Positions 44,004 to 52,027 of a stretch of DNA of 64,000 nucleotides are shown piece after piece. The stretch's first letter is position 1. Each line of letters starts with the position of its first letter. A model generated the notes under the pieces. The model saw only the letters and a list, made by a program, of their open reading frames with translations, did no database searches and had not been told where the DNA came from. Origin of the DNA: Terriglobales bacterium (GTDB lineage Bacteria > Acidobacteriota > Terriglobia > Terriglobales > Acidobacteriaceae); contig JAATGG010000205.1 in NCBI GenBank assembly GCA_015654835.1, forward strand, positions 40,965-104,964, in the 5' to 3' direction. The translations under genes were made by a program, and so were the position numbers.

Positions 44004-44019
44004 GTACATTGGGCTGTAC
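44004..44019. promoter_or_regulatory. small inverted repeat upstream of the zinc-ribbon gene
   Basis: GTACA-N6-TGTAC lies 20 bases before the ATG and overlaps a possible minus-10 TACAAT (44017-44022). It could be an operator, but the evidence is weak. Confidence 0.3.
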
Positions 44020-44038
44020 AATCTGCACGAGGAGACCC

Positions 44039-44380
44039 ATGGCTGGAGATATTCAACTTACTTGCAGCGATTGCGGACAAGATTTCACGTTCACAGCTGC
44101 CGATCAAGCGTTCTTTCAGGAACGCGGTTACTCGACCCCCAAGCGTTGCAAGCCTTGCCGTATGGCAAAGAAGAACGACCAAGGTGGGGGAGGCTCCGGC
44201 TACCGTTCTGCTCCGGCACAGGGAACACCTGTGATTTGTTCGGGTTGCGGCCAGCCTACAACAGTGCCATTTGAGCCGCGTGGCGATCGTCCGGTATTTT
44301 GCCGGGATTGTTACCAGGCGCGCAAGGGCAGCAGCGGGGGTGCGGGTGGCGGTAGCTCGCGTGGGCGAGGCCGTTACTAG
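44039..44380 (+). CDS. double zinc-ribbon protein with glycine/arginine tail
   Basis: The 113-residue protein has two zinc-ribbon units. The first is CSDCGQDFTFTAADQAFF with RCKPCR (a zinc-ribbon often seen at N-termini of small bacterial proteins). The second is CSGCGQPTTVPFEPRG with FCRDCYQAR, matching the CxxC-x17-CxxC type. Gly-rich linkers join them, and the tail ends SSRGRGRY. The start at 44039 follows GAGGAG. The RG-rich tail and zinc ribbons suggest nucleic-acid binding, as inference. Similar small proteins are widespread and highly expressed in several environmental phyla, but no function is known to me. Confidence 0.85.
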   Translation: MAGDIQLTCSDCGQDFTFTAADQAFFQERGYSTPKRCKPCRMAKKNDQGGGGSGYRSAPAQGTPVICSGCGQPTTVPFEPRGDRPVFCRDCYQARKGSSGGAGGGSSRGRGRY

Positions 44381-44535
44381 TTCTTTCGCGATCCAGACGC
44401 GACATGCAGCCTGGATCGACGATTCCCAAGGATAGGTCTCCACAGTGACGACCGGCTCGGCAAGGTAAGCCTCTGGCGTTCTTGGATCACGGGTTTTCTG
44501 TGTTTTTTGCGCCCAGCGAACAGAAATAGATATTT

Positions 44536-44577
44536 ATGCAGAAAGGCAGCCGTACGATTGCGGCTGCCTTTCTGCAT
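44536..44577. terminator. 17-base perfect stem-loop
   Basis: ATGCAGAAAGGCAGCCG (44536-44552) pairs without mismatch with 44561-44577 around an 8-base loop, and TTT follows. It can end the zinc-ribbon transcript. Confidence 0.75.
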
Positions 44578-44672
44578 TTTGGTATTTCTACTGCACTCTG
44601 CAGGAGAGCGGGGCCGTTCTCTTCGGAACGGCGCCAGCCGCACTAAAAGAAGGAATGCCAGGGAACAGAAGC

Positions 44673-44705
44673 GGCCCGGAAGCTTGTTCGCCTCCGGGCC
44701 TTGTT
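44673..44705. terminator. GC hairpin followed by T-rich run
   Basis: GGCCCGGA (44673-44680) pairs with TCCGGGCC (44693-44700), then TTGTTT. It lies just past the nucleotidyltransferase stop and could stop transcription from the left. Confidence 0.6.
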
Positions 44706-44706
44706 T

Positions 44707-46602
44707 CTAGCGCTTCTTCGCTGGGGCGTGAGCCGCCTTCTTCGGGGCTGGCTTCGCGGCGGCTGCTTTTGCTCCTGTAGCCTTGGCCGGCTTGGCGGCG
44801 GGCGCAGCTTTCACCGGAGCCTTGACCACGGCCTTGTGCGGCGCTGCCGGAGCCTTGGCAGCGGGCTTTACCGGAGTTGGAGCAGGCTTGGCAGGCGCAG
44901 CTTTCTTGCTGGCGGGGACAGGTGCCGGCTTCACGGCTGCGTGCTTTGCCGCAGGCAACGGGGCTGGTTTGGCAGCGGGCTTCGAGTGCGACTTTGCCGG
45001 GTGGGTCTTGCTGACCGGCTCCTCGTTTTCATCGGAGTCGGAAGCAGCAGAGGCTTTGGCTCCACGCTTCGCCGGAGCCGGCTCGGTCTCGTCCAGATCT
45101 TCGTCCGCCGAATCTGCTTCGTCTGCCGCCTCGACACCCAAAGCGGACTTGGGCAGATTGAGGCTCAGGCCGATCTCGTCCTCATCGCTGTCGCCGCCGA
45201 TGTCGTCGAGGTCTTCATCCTCCTCTGCGTCGTCATCCGACTCCTCATCCTCGTCATCAAAATGCTCTTTGATTTTGGCCTCGCCCCGCTTGGCGCGCGG
45301 ACGCTTGACCGTGACCTGCGGAGGCGGAGCGGGAGGCGAATACGGTTCGAGGAAGGCGCGCATCTCCTCAGGAGTCGTGAGCCGGCCATCGATCAATTCC
45401 AGGAAGATGGACTGCACGATCTCGCTATAGGTCGCCAACTCGGGCGTAATGCGCATTTCCTGCATCAGGGCGTGAGGAATGCGCTGACGGGCCTCGGGCC
45501 AGACCTTGAGGAAGAGATTGAAGCGATCCTGAACGGCAGCGTCCTTGCTTGTAAATCCAAGCCAGAGAATTGCTTCCGGGTCATAGTTCGTGAAGAGCTT
45601 GAAGCTTATCGAGGGAGTGACATTCTCCTTGGCCAACAGAACCTTGGAGAAGCCGGCGGCGAGAGAATCGAGGCTGTTCCACTCCTCGACGAAGCCGGGG
45701 CGCAGCAACATCTTTTTAAGCGCTGCGACATCTTTGGCAGCCAGCTTGGCGGTGAGCAACTGCATCTGCGCGGCGGACATATCCGGATGAACGCCTTGCA
45801 GCGCCAGCGAAACCGCAAGCTCGTGCAGAGACTTCAGCTTTTCCTCGTCCGCCTTGGCTGCGGTCCATGCCGGGAAGAGTTCCTTCATCCAGCCCTCGGC
45901 TTCGAGGGAGTGAAGCACCTTGAGCGCTTCTTCTTCGTGGCCGATCTGTTCCAATTCCTGACTGCGCGCATGGGCGGAGAGAGATTCGATGACGCCTTCG
46001 CCCTTGGCATTCTCATAGCGGGTCTGCGTTTTGGGGTCGAGCTCCCAACCGAGGCGCGCGAGGTAGCGGGTGGCGCGAATGAGCAGCGAAGGCTCCTCAA
46101 GGAAGCCGTAGTTCGAAACCAGGCGCAACGTGCGGCTCTCGATGTCGGCGACGCCGTTGAGCGGGTCCATCAACAGGCCAAACGATCCCTCATTGAGGGA
46201 GATGGCCATGGCGTTGACGGTGAAGTCCCGACGACGCAGCTCGTCCTGAATGGAGCCCGGATGATAGACGGGATTGCCCGGCTTGGGATATTCCACACGA
46301 TGGGTGCTGACCACGTCGACACGCACGGTGCCGGGAAAACAGAGATAAAGGCTGCCGGAGTGTTTGTCTTCGCCCCAGACGGTACCGCCCAGGCGCTGGG
46401 CTGGTTCCTTGAGTTTGAGTGCGTTTCCGTGAACTGCCACTTCGAGATCGCGGACCGCATGACCGCTGGTCAGGTCGCGGACGGCATCGCCGGTAAGAAA
46501 GAGGATCATTCCAGCTTCGCGGGCTGCCTCGCGCAGTTGGCGCAGAGCATGCTGCTGGTCAGCCGAGAGCCGATGTTCCAAAAGATAGATGTAGTCTGGC
46601 AT
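44707..46602 (-). CDS. divergent class II tRNA nucleotidyltransferase/poly(A) polymerase family protein with H1-like tail
   Basis: From the ATG at 46602 the protein has 631 residues. Residues 30-190 follow the class II nucleotidyltransferase head: LTGDAVRDLTSGHAVRDLEVAVHG, GTVRVDVVSTHRVEYP, RRRDFTVNAMAI and EEPSLLIRATRYLARLGW. Three key sites depart from the family: GG is Gly38-Asp39, the catalytic DxD is Asp52-Leu-Glu54, and the base-selecting EDxxR is EEPSL (169-173), with Leu in place of Arg. A helical body continues to about residue 420. Then comes an acidic stretch (about 448-475) and an Ala/Lys/Pro-rich tail (about 530-631) like histone H1 or AlgP. CCA addition is therefore uncertain. 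It stands alone on the minus strand. Confidence 0.8.
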   Translation of the reverse strand: MPDYIYLLEHRLSADQQHALRQLREAAREAGMILFLTGDAVRDLTSGHAVRDLEVAVHGNALKLKEPAQRLGGTVWGEDKHSGSLYLCFPGTVRVDVVSTHRVEYPKPGNPVYHPGSIQDELRRRDFTVNAMAISLNEGSFGLLMDPLNGVADIESRTLRLVSNYGFLEEPSLLIRATRYLARLGWELDPKTQTRYENAKGEGVIESLSAHARSQELEQIGHEEEALKVLHSLEAEGWMKELFPAWTAAKADEEKLKSLHELAVSLALQGVHPDMSAAQMQLLTAKLAAKDVAALKKMLLRPGFVEEWNSLDSLAAGFSKVLLAKENVTPSISFKLFTNYDPEAILWLGFTSKDAAVQDRFNLFLKVWPEARQRIPHALMQEMRITPELATYSEIVQSIFLELIDGRLTTPEEMRAFLEPYSPPAPPPQVTVKRPRAKRGEAKIKEHFDDEDEESDDDAEEDEDLDDIGGDSDEDEIGLSLNLPKSALGVEAADEADSADEDLDETEPAPAKRGAKASAASDSDENEEPVSKTHPAKSHSKPAAKPAPLPAAKHAAVKPAPVPASKKAAPAKPAPTPVKPAAKAPAAPHKAVVKAPVKAAPAAKPAKATGAKAAAAKPAPKKAAHAPAKKR

Positions 46603-46790
46603 TCCGTCCCTGCTTCCGTTGCTTCTTGGCACCGCCAAGTATCTGACGTTGTTGCGCTTATAGTACGCTGCGCCAGAGGTGGCAAACCTGTACCTTATCA
46701 CAACCGCCCCCGCTTGGCTAGGGGAGAAGGCACCAGGTTTGCAGCTTTTCCGCCCACAGGATTCGGCGGTCCGTGCGACAATCCAGAACG

Positions 46791-47309
46791 ATGACCTCCG
46801 CGCGCAAACCTGTGATCGTCCGCAAGTTTTCACGAGATTGGGTAGCTGGCTATGCGGGAGACCTTTTCGGGCAGAATGCGGCGGAGTTGGAGATTCTGGA
46901 TCTTTCCGGCAAAGTGCTGCGGATTGGCTGGGAGTCGGTGAAGTGGGTCTGCTATGTACGCGACTTCCCTGCCTCGGCAACCGATCAGAGCAATCCTGAG
47001 CGGCTCATGCACAAGCGATTTGCGCTCAGGCCACGCACGGCGGGGTTGTGGCTGCGGATGACGCTGACCGATGGCGAGGAACTGGAAGGGCTGGCGGCAA
47101 ACGACCGTTCGCTCGTGGATGGCGCGGGGCTGATGCTGACCCCGCCGGACACGCGCTCGAATACACAGAGAATCTATGTGCCGCGCCAGGCGATTCAGAC
47201 GCTCCAGGCATTGAGCCTGATCGGAGCCGGAGGGCGCAAACGGGCCGGCGCAGCCAGCCAGGCTCCAGAGCAGCCGGAACTGTTTCCCGGCGAGCCCGGC
47301 GCGGTATAG
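46791..47309 (+). CDS. conserved-looking orphan cytoplasmic protein
   Basis: I cannot assign this 172-residue protein. It has no signal or membrane segment. The N-terminal half, KPVIVRKFSRDWVAGYAGDLF then LEILDLSGKVLRIGWESVKWVCYVRDF, is beta-rich and looks like a small barrel. The middle has LRMTLTDGEELEGLAANDRSL. The C-terminal 30 residues are Ala/Gly/Gln/Pro-rich. The Asp-Gly-containing beta pattern faintly recalls RNA- or c-di-GMP-binding barrels but lacks PilZ motifs. It starts 188 bases from the divergent nucleotidyltransferase gene and 28 bases before lpxD, so cotranscription with lpxD is likely. Confidence 0.65.
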   Translation: MTSARKPVIVRKFSRDWVAGYAGDLFGQNAAELEILDLSGKVLRIGWESVKWVCYVRDFPASATDQSNPERLMHKRFALRPRTAGLWLRMTLTDGEELEGLAANDRSLVDGAGLMLTPPDTRSNTQRIYVPRQAIQTLQALSLIGAGGRKRAGAASQAPEQPELFPGEPGAV

Positions 47310-47337
47310 GAAGCTGATTCCGGTACAATCTGTTTCG

Positions 47338-48381
47338 ATGAAGCTAGGCGAATTAGCGACGCGGCTGGGCGCGGAATTACGCGGGGACGCGGAGCTGGAA
47401 GTTACGGGCGTTCAAGGAATTGAGGAGGCTGGCGCGACGGAGATTACCTTCGTGGCCAACCCCCGTTATGCGGGACTGGCACGGACAACGCGGGCTGCAG
47501 CCGTGCTGGTAGAGCCAGAGTTTCCTGAAATTACCACGGCGACTCTGCGATTGAAGAACCCTTATCTGGCCTTTGCACGGGCGCTGGGCCTCTTTTACCA
47601 AGCGCCCGTCTATCCGCCGGGCATTCACCCAACGGCGGTGATCGACTCGACGGCTGAGATTGGCGAAGGCGCCCATATCGGGGCCTACGTCGTGGTGGGG
47701 CCAGGGTGCCGTCTGGGCGATCATGCCACGCTGCTGCCTCATGTCGTGCTTTATCCCGGAGTGCAGGCGGGCGACTATCTGTTTGCTCATGCCCACTCCA
47801 TCGTGCGCGAACGCTGTGTGCTGGGCGACCATGTGACGCTGGAGAACGGCGCCATCATCGGCTCGGACGGATTCGGCTTCGCCAAGAACGAGGCCGGGCA
47901 CTGGGAAAAGATTCCGCAATCGGGGCCGGTGCGGATCGGCAACCGGGTGGATGTCCAGGCCAATGCCTGCATCGACCGGGCCACGGTAGGCGCGACGCAG
48001 ATCGGCGATGGAAGCAAGGTGGACAACCTGGTGCAGGTGGGCCACGGCTCCCGGGTCGGCGAAAATACACTGCTGTGTGCGCAGGCTGGACTGGCCGGCT
48101 CCTCGACGGTGGGAAACAACGCGATCTTAGCCGGACAGGCGGGGGTAGCCGGACATTGCACGCTGGGAGACGGGGTGATTCTGACGGCGCAGTCGGGAGT
48201 TTCGCACGACGTAGCCGCCGGCAAGATGATTTCCGGCTCGCCGGCGTTCGACAACCGGGTGTGGCTGCGGGCAGTGACACTGTTTCAACGGCTGCCGGAA
48301 TTGCTGAAGCGTATCGACCGGGTGGAGAAGAAGCTCGCTGCTCCGCTACGCGAGGCTGGTGGAACGGACGGGCAGAAGTGA
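47338..48381 (+). CDS. lpxD: UDP-3-O-acylglucosamine N-acyltransferase
   Basis: The 347-residue protein has the N-terminal uridine-binding domain (LATRLGAELRGDAELEVTGVQGIEEA, EITFVANPRY) and a long left-handed beta-helix of hexapeptide repeats (IGEGAHIGAYVVVGPGCRLGDHATLLPHV and onward). The catalytic-region strip GSDGFGFAKNEAGHWEKIPQSG is present, with its histidine. It adds the second 3-hydroxyacyl chain in lipid A synthesis, which shows an LPS-bearing outer membrane. lpxA, fabZ and lpxB are not adjacent, unlike in proteobacteria. Its stop overlaps the next start (GTGA). Confidence 0.96.
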   Translation: MKLGELATRLGAELRGDAELEVTGVQGIEEAGATEITFVANPRYAGLARTTRAAAVLVEPEFPEITTATLRLKNPYLAFARALGLFYQAPVYPPGIHPTAVIDSTAEIGEGAHIGAYVVVGPGCRLGDHATLLPHVVLYPGVQAGDYLFAHAHSIVRERCVLGDHVTLENGAIIGSDGFGFAKNEAGHWEKIPQSGPVRIGNRVDVQANACIDRATVGATQIGDGSKVDNLVQVGHGSRVGENTLLCAQAGLAGSSTVGNNAILAGQAGVAGHCTLGDGVILTAQSGVSHDVAAGKMISGSPAFDNRVWLRAVTLFQRLPELLKRIDRVEKKLAAPLREAGGTDGQK

Positions 48382-48743
48382 GCAGGAGCAGCCGGTTTTT
48401 GCTTGCGGCCCTGCTGCCGGCGGTTGCGGCTCTTGCCTCCTGCCACTCGTACCACGTCGACACGACCGTCCAGAACCATACCGGCGGGCCAATCAAACAG
48501 CTCGAAGTGGATTATCCGAGCGCCAGCTTCGGAATAAACAGTTTGGAGGCCGGCGCCATCTTCCATTACCGCATCCAAATCCGCAGCGATGGGCAGCTCA
48601 AGGTCCAATATACGGACGGGAGCGGCCATCAGCCGCAGATCGACGGGCCCACTTTGATGGAGCGGCAAGAGGGCAGCCTGGAAATCGAACTGTTGCCGGG
48701 GGGCAAGGCGGAGTTTCATCCCAGATTGAATCCTCAGTACTGA
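48378..48743 (+). CDS. small lipoprotein of unknown function
   Basis: The 121-residue protein starts at a GTG overlapping the lpxD stop codon, so it is coupled to lpxD. The signal ends LAALASC with the lipidated cysteine near residue 22. The mature part (VDTTVQNHTGGPIKQLEVDYPSASFG, GAIFHYRIQIRSDGQLKVQYTD) is a single small beta sandwich. The pattern is reminiscent of periplasmic proteins that describe a substituted backbone, but no family is clear to me. A role in the envelope with LpxD is plausible only from position. Confidence 0.72.
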   Translation: MSRSSRFLLAALLPAVAALASCHSYHVDTTVQNHTGGPIKQLEVDYPSASFGINSLEAGAIFHYRIQIRSDGQLKVQYTDGSGHQPQIDGPTLMERQEGSLEIELLPGGKAEFHPRLNPQY

Positions 48744-48851
48744 TTCAGGAACTTTGGTTCAATCTGGAGTAATGTCACCGTGGATCGTGACTGCAGAGAT
48801 TGACTATTCTCTTGGGCATTCCCCACCGATAAGGGAAGTGGAGGCAAAGGC

Positions 48852-50735
48852 GTGCGCGAAGAGCCTTTCCAGGTAGCTTGGCTGACAGGATCTCCCGGCA
48901 GTTGGCGGCATGGATTTCCGATTCGCCTGGCGGGGTGCTTTCTCTTCGTAGCGCTGGCAGCCCTGCTGGTCGGTTCGGAATCGCAGACCTATTTGATCTG
49001 GGTATCGAACGGGCTTTTGCTCTCTTATCTGCTGCTGGCGCCGCGCTGGCGGTGGCCGGGGTATACGGCAGCCGCGCTGGCCGGGCAGGTAGCCGCAGCG
49101 CTGCTGGTAGATGCCGCCAAATGGCGCGAGAGCCTGCTGTTTACCTCGCTCAACATTCTTGAGGTACTGGTCGGCGCCTATCTGCTGCGCCGGCGCTCGA
49201 CACAACTGCCGCATTTCACCGACCGCATCTATCTGGTCCGCTTTTTCGCCTGCGCCGTATTGGCCGGACCCATGGCCGCCGGACTGATTTTCGCGCTGGT
49301 ATCGTCGGTCTGGTGGCACCACTCCGCGTGGCTGGCGCTTCGAACCTGGATGACGGCCGATGGCCTGGGAATTGCCGTCACGACTCCGGCGTGCGTGGCG
49401 ATTTTCCAGACCCGTTTCAGAGACACGGTCAACATGCGGCGGCACCTTGTCTATCCATTGATGCTGGTGGTGGTGACGTTCGTCTCCTTCCATCAAACGC
49501 GGGCCCCCCTGCTGTTCTTCATTTATCCCCTGCTGGTGCTTGTGCTGCTGCGGCTGGGCATTGGATGGGCCTCGCTGGCGGTGCTGTTCGTAGCCGCCGT
49601 GGGAAGCTGGCACACGATTCGCGGCTGGGGACCGATGGCGCAGGTCGTCTCCACCACTCCCAATGGGGCGAGCCTGCGTCTGCAGTTCTTTGTGGCGTCG
49701 GCCATGTTCATGCTCTACACGGTTTCGGTGGTGGTTGAAAGCTTGCGGGCCACGGAGCGCCGCTTGCAGGAGATTGTTTCCCTGCACAAGCTGGTGACGG
49801 AGAACTCGCGCGACATCATTGTGCTCTCGGGGCTGGACGGGCAGCCGCGCTATATTTCTTCCGCCGTGTTTCCCCTGACGGGCTGGAAGCCGCAGGAAGC
49901 TGTGCAGCGCCCGATCCCGGAGACAGTGCATCCCGACGACCTGGCAAAGATCGATGCGCTGGTCCACAAATTCCAGGGCGGGGCCGAATCCGGGATGATC
50001 GAATACCGCATCAAGAAGCGGTCTGGGGGCTATGTGTGGGTCGAAGGCAGCCTTCGTGCCTTGCGCGATGCGCGGACAGGCGTCTTGTCGGGAATTCTGC
50101 AGGTGATGCGGGATATCACGGAACGCAAATTTGCCGAGCAGCAGCTTGAGGATGCGTATCATGCGCTGGAGGCGCTTGCCGTCCACGATGCTCTGACGGG
50201 ACTGGCGAACCGCCGAAAATTCGACGAGTGTCTGCACCACGAGTGGCGCCGCGCACTGCGCGAGCACAGCCCCCTCTCGATGATCCTGATGGATGCCGAC
50301 CTTTTCAAGCTCTACAACGATGCGTTCGGGCATCTGCGCGGCGACAGTTGTCTGAGACAGATCGCCGAGTCGGCATTGGACGTCGTGTTGCGCCCTGGAG
50401 ACCTGGTGGCGCGCTATGGAGGCGAGGAGTTCGCCATCATTCTGCCGCATACGGACAACGCCGGGGCCATGCGGGTAGCTCAGGAGGTCTGCGAAAATCT
50501 GCGGCGGCGCAAGCTGTGCCATGCCGAGAGTCCCCACGGAATCGTGACGGTTTCGGCAGGATGCGCCACGATGATTCCCAAACTTGGGCAGCACGCCTCG
50601 GCCCTGATCGCTTCAGCCGATGAGGCACTTTACCGGGCCAAGCGGGCGGGACGCAACCAGGTATGCAGCGGAGACGATACGCTCAAGCTGCTACCCGGCG
50701 TAGCGCGCAAGAGCATCGCCGCCAAAACTATCTGA
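48852..50735 (+). CDS. MASE1-PAS-GGDEF diguanylate cyclase
   Basis: The 627-residue protein has an N-terminal MASE1-like sensor of about eight helices to residue 295. A PAS domain with PAC tail (NSRDIIVLSGLDGQPRYISSAVFPLTGW to MRDITERKFAEQQ) follows. A GGDEF domain with LTGLANRRKFDECL and the active-site version ARYGGEEF (residue about 520) completes it. The inhibitory RxxD site (RPGD, five residues before GGEEF) is intact, so it should make c-di-GMP and be feedback-inhibited. No EAL domain is present. The GTG start at 48852 is the only good candidate. It is monocistronic. Confidence 0.92.
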   Translation: MREEPFQVAWLTGSPGSWRHGFPIRLAGCFLFVALAALLVGSESQTYLIWVSNGLLLSYLLLAPRWRWPGYTAAALAGQVAAALLVDAAKWRESLLFTSLNILEVLVGAYLLRRRSTQLPHFTDRIYLVRFFACAVLAGPMAAGLIFALVSSVWWHHSAWLALRTWMTADGLGIAVTTPACVAIFQTRFRDTVNMRRHLVYPLMLVVVTFVSFHQTRAPLLFFIYPLLVLVLLRLGIGWASLAVLFVAAVGSWHTIRGWGPMAQVVSTTPNGASLRLQFFVASAMFMLYTVSVVVESLRATERRLQEIVSLHKLVTENSRDIIVLSGLDGQPRYISSAVFPLTGWKPQEAVQRPIPETVHPDDLAKIDALVHKFQGGAESGMIEYRIKKRSGGYVWVEGSLRALRDARTGVLSGILQVMRDITERKFAEQQLEDAYHALEALAVHDALTGLANRRKFDECLHHEWRRALREHSPLSMILMDADLFKLYNDAFGHLRGDSCLRQIAESALDVVLRPGDLVARYGGEEFAIILPHTDNAGAMRVAQEVCENLRRRKLCHAESPHGIVTVSAGCATMIPKLGQHASALIASADEALYRAKRAGRNQVCSGDDTLKLLPGVARKSIAAKTI

Positions 50736-50794
50736 AACCCGGGGAACGGCAAAGAAGCGCCGTCGGAACGGCGATCAATCCATACAAAAAGAAA

Positions 50795-50843
50795 CCGGGA
50801 TACCGGCCAAGTTCCTGGGAGAGGAACTCGGACGATATCCCGG
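50795..50843. terminator. nested two-stem hairpin between convergent genes
   Basis: Outer arms CCGGGATA (50795-50802) and TATCCCGG (50836-50843) enclose an inner stem AGTTCCT/AGGAACT (50810-50816, 50822-50828). No T-tract is obvious. It is probably a bidirectional stop between the diguanylate cyclase and the next gene. Confidence 0.45.
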
Positions 50844-50907
50844 CGGGATGGAGAGTGCTGAGAAACGACGGAGGCAACTCGACCTCGCCGCCGTCGGCGT
50901 GCGCCGT

Positions 50908-51867
50908 TTAGCGGACCATGCTCTGGAAGAGCGGCGAATGCAACAGCGCGTTGAATTGCCCATCGGAGGTGGCGAAGTGAACCGACAGCAGCCCGGCGCT
51001 GGAGCGAATGTCGGTAGCGGCGAGAGCCTGCTTTTCAGACTCGGAACCGCTCATCTTGCGCAGGACCAGCGCCGCATTCAAGAGCGACGACATGGTGGCG
51101 GCAGCAAACGCATCGCCCGTCGAAATGCTCAGATCGAACTTGACGCCGTGCTGAAAGTCCATTGAATACCAGGAGGCCACCAAGCGCTTGCGAACAGTTT
51201 CGAAATCGGTGACCGAACCTGCTTCGCCGAGCAACTGGCGCATCATGGTCTGCGTGCCCTTCTGGTCGAGGATGCTCCACAGGGGAGAGGAATCGACCGT
51301 GCGCATCGCGTCCATCATGGGGCCGTTGGTCAGCATGTTGGGACCGACGCCATCGCGGGCATCCAGAGCCTTCTGCACTGCGTCGGAGGAGCCGAAAACC
51401 ATGGTGGAGGAGTCGACAAAGCTAAGGACCATGCCGGTTTTGGCAAGCGGATAAATGCGGTTGGTGCGGAGAAGGGTTCCCTTGAGCCTCTGCTTGCGGA
51501 AATTGGCGACGATGTCTTGCACGTCGAACTGGCCCTGTGCGACACCGACCGTAACTACCTGGTCGGCCGAGCTGCCGGGGCGGAAGAGGGCGAAAGCCAG
51601 CGAATCGACATCGTGATTGTCGTTCAAGCCGGACTTGCGCAGCGCCTCGTCGAACTGCTTGAGCTCAGGCGGCATGACGCGTTCGCGCAGATCCATCGCA
51701 GCAGTCGAGTTCTGCATGGCGCGATAGTCGATGACCACCAACTGCTGCACTTCATGCGGAATGGCCGTGCGCGCATCTGTGGTAAGCTGCGCGGCGGGCA
51801 TTGCAGTGGCAGCAGCCAGCAGAAGTGCTGGGATCGAAAACGTAGCTGAAACTTTCAACAAATCCAT
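50908..51867 (-). CDS. secreted orphan protein
   Basis: The protein (319 residues from the ATG at 51867) has a signal peptide ending near AMPAAQ. Its body is PHEVQQLVVIDYRAMQNSTAAMDLRERVMP, then DSLAFALFRPGSS, TLLRTNRIYPLAKTGMVLSFVDSSTMVFGSSDAVQKALDARDG and FHAG-free beta/helix repeats. The layout of short strand-helix units resembles acidobacterial DUF3352-like secreted proteins, but I cannot name it. The ribosome site GGAGG touches the ATG directly; a TTG at 51861 would have normal spacing and may be the real start. It has no obvious partner gene. Confidence 0.65.
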   Translation of the reverse strand: MDLLKVSATFSIPALLLAAATAMPAAQLTTDARTAIPHEVQQLVVIDYRAMQNSTAAMDLRERVMPPELKQFDEALRKSGLNDNHDVDSLAFALFRPGSSADQVVTVGVAQGQFDVQDIVANFRKQRLKGTLLRTNRIYPLAKTGMVLSFVDSSTMVFGSSDAVQKALDARDGVGPNMLTNGPMMDAMRTVDSSPLWSILDQKGTQTMMRQLLGEAGSVTDFETVRKRLVASWYSMDFQHGVKFDLSISTGDAFAAATMSSLLNAALVLRKMSGSESEKQALAATDIRSSAGLLSVHFATSDGQFNALLHSPLFQSMVR

Positions 51868-52027
51868 CCTCCGAATTGCAGCATTTTTCGAATCGAGAGG
51901 GAATTCTCCAAGCATTTCGCGGTGATTCCCGGCCTTGCACTCGAAAACTGCCCTGTTTCTTATACCGTTATTGTACGCGCAGGCTATTTTCCTGCCGTTT
52001 CAATGACTTTGGCCTCAGATACACCGG

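Larger units (their letters stand above)
44381..44706. other. intergenic region with two terminators
   Basis: No gene is evident in these 326 bases. They hold two strong hairpins (44536-44577 and 44673-44705) between the zinc-ribbon gene and the end of the nucleotidyltransferase gene. The stretch from 44381 to 44530 shows nothing I can name. Confidence 0.5.
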
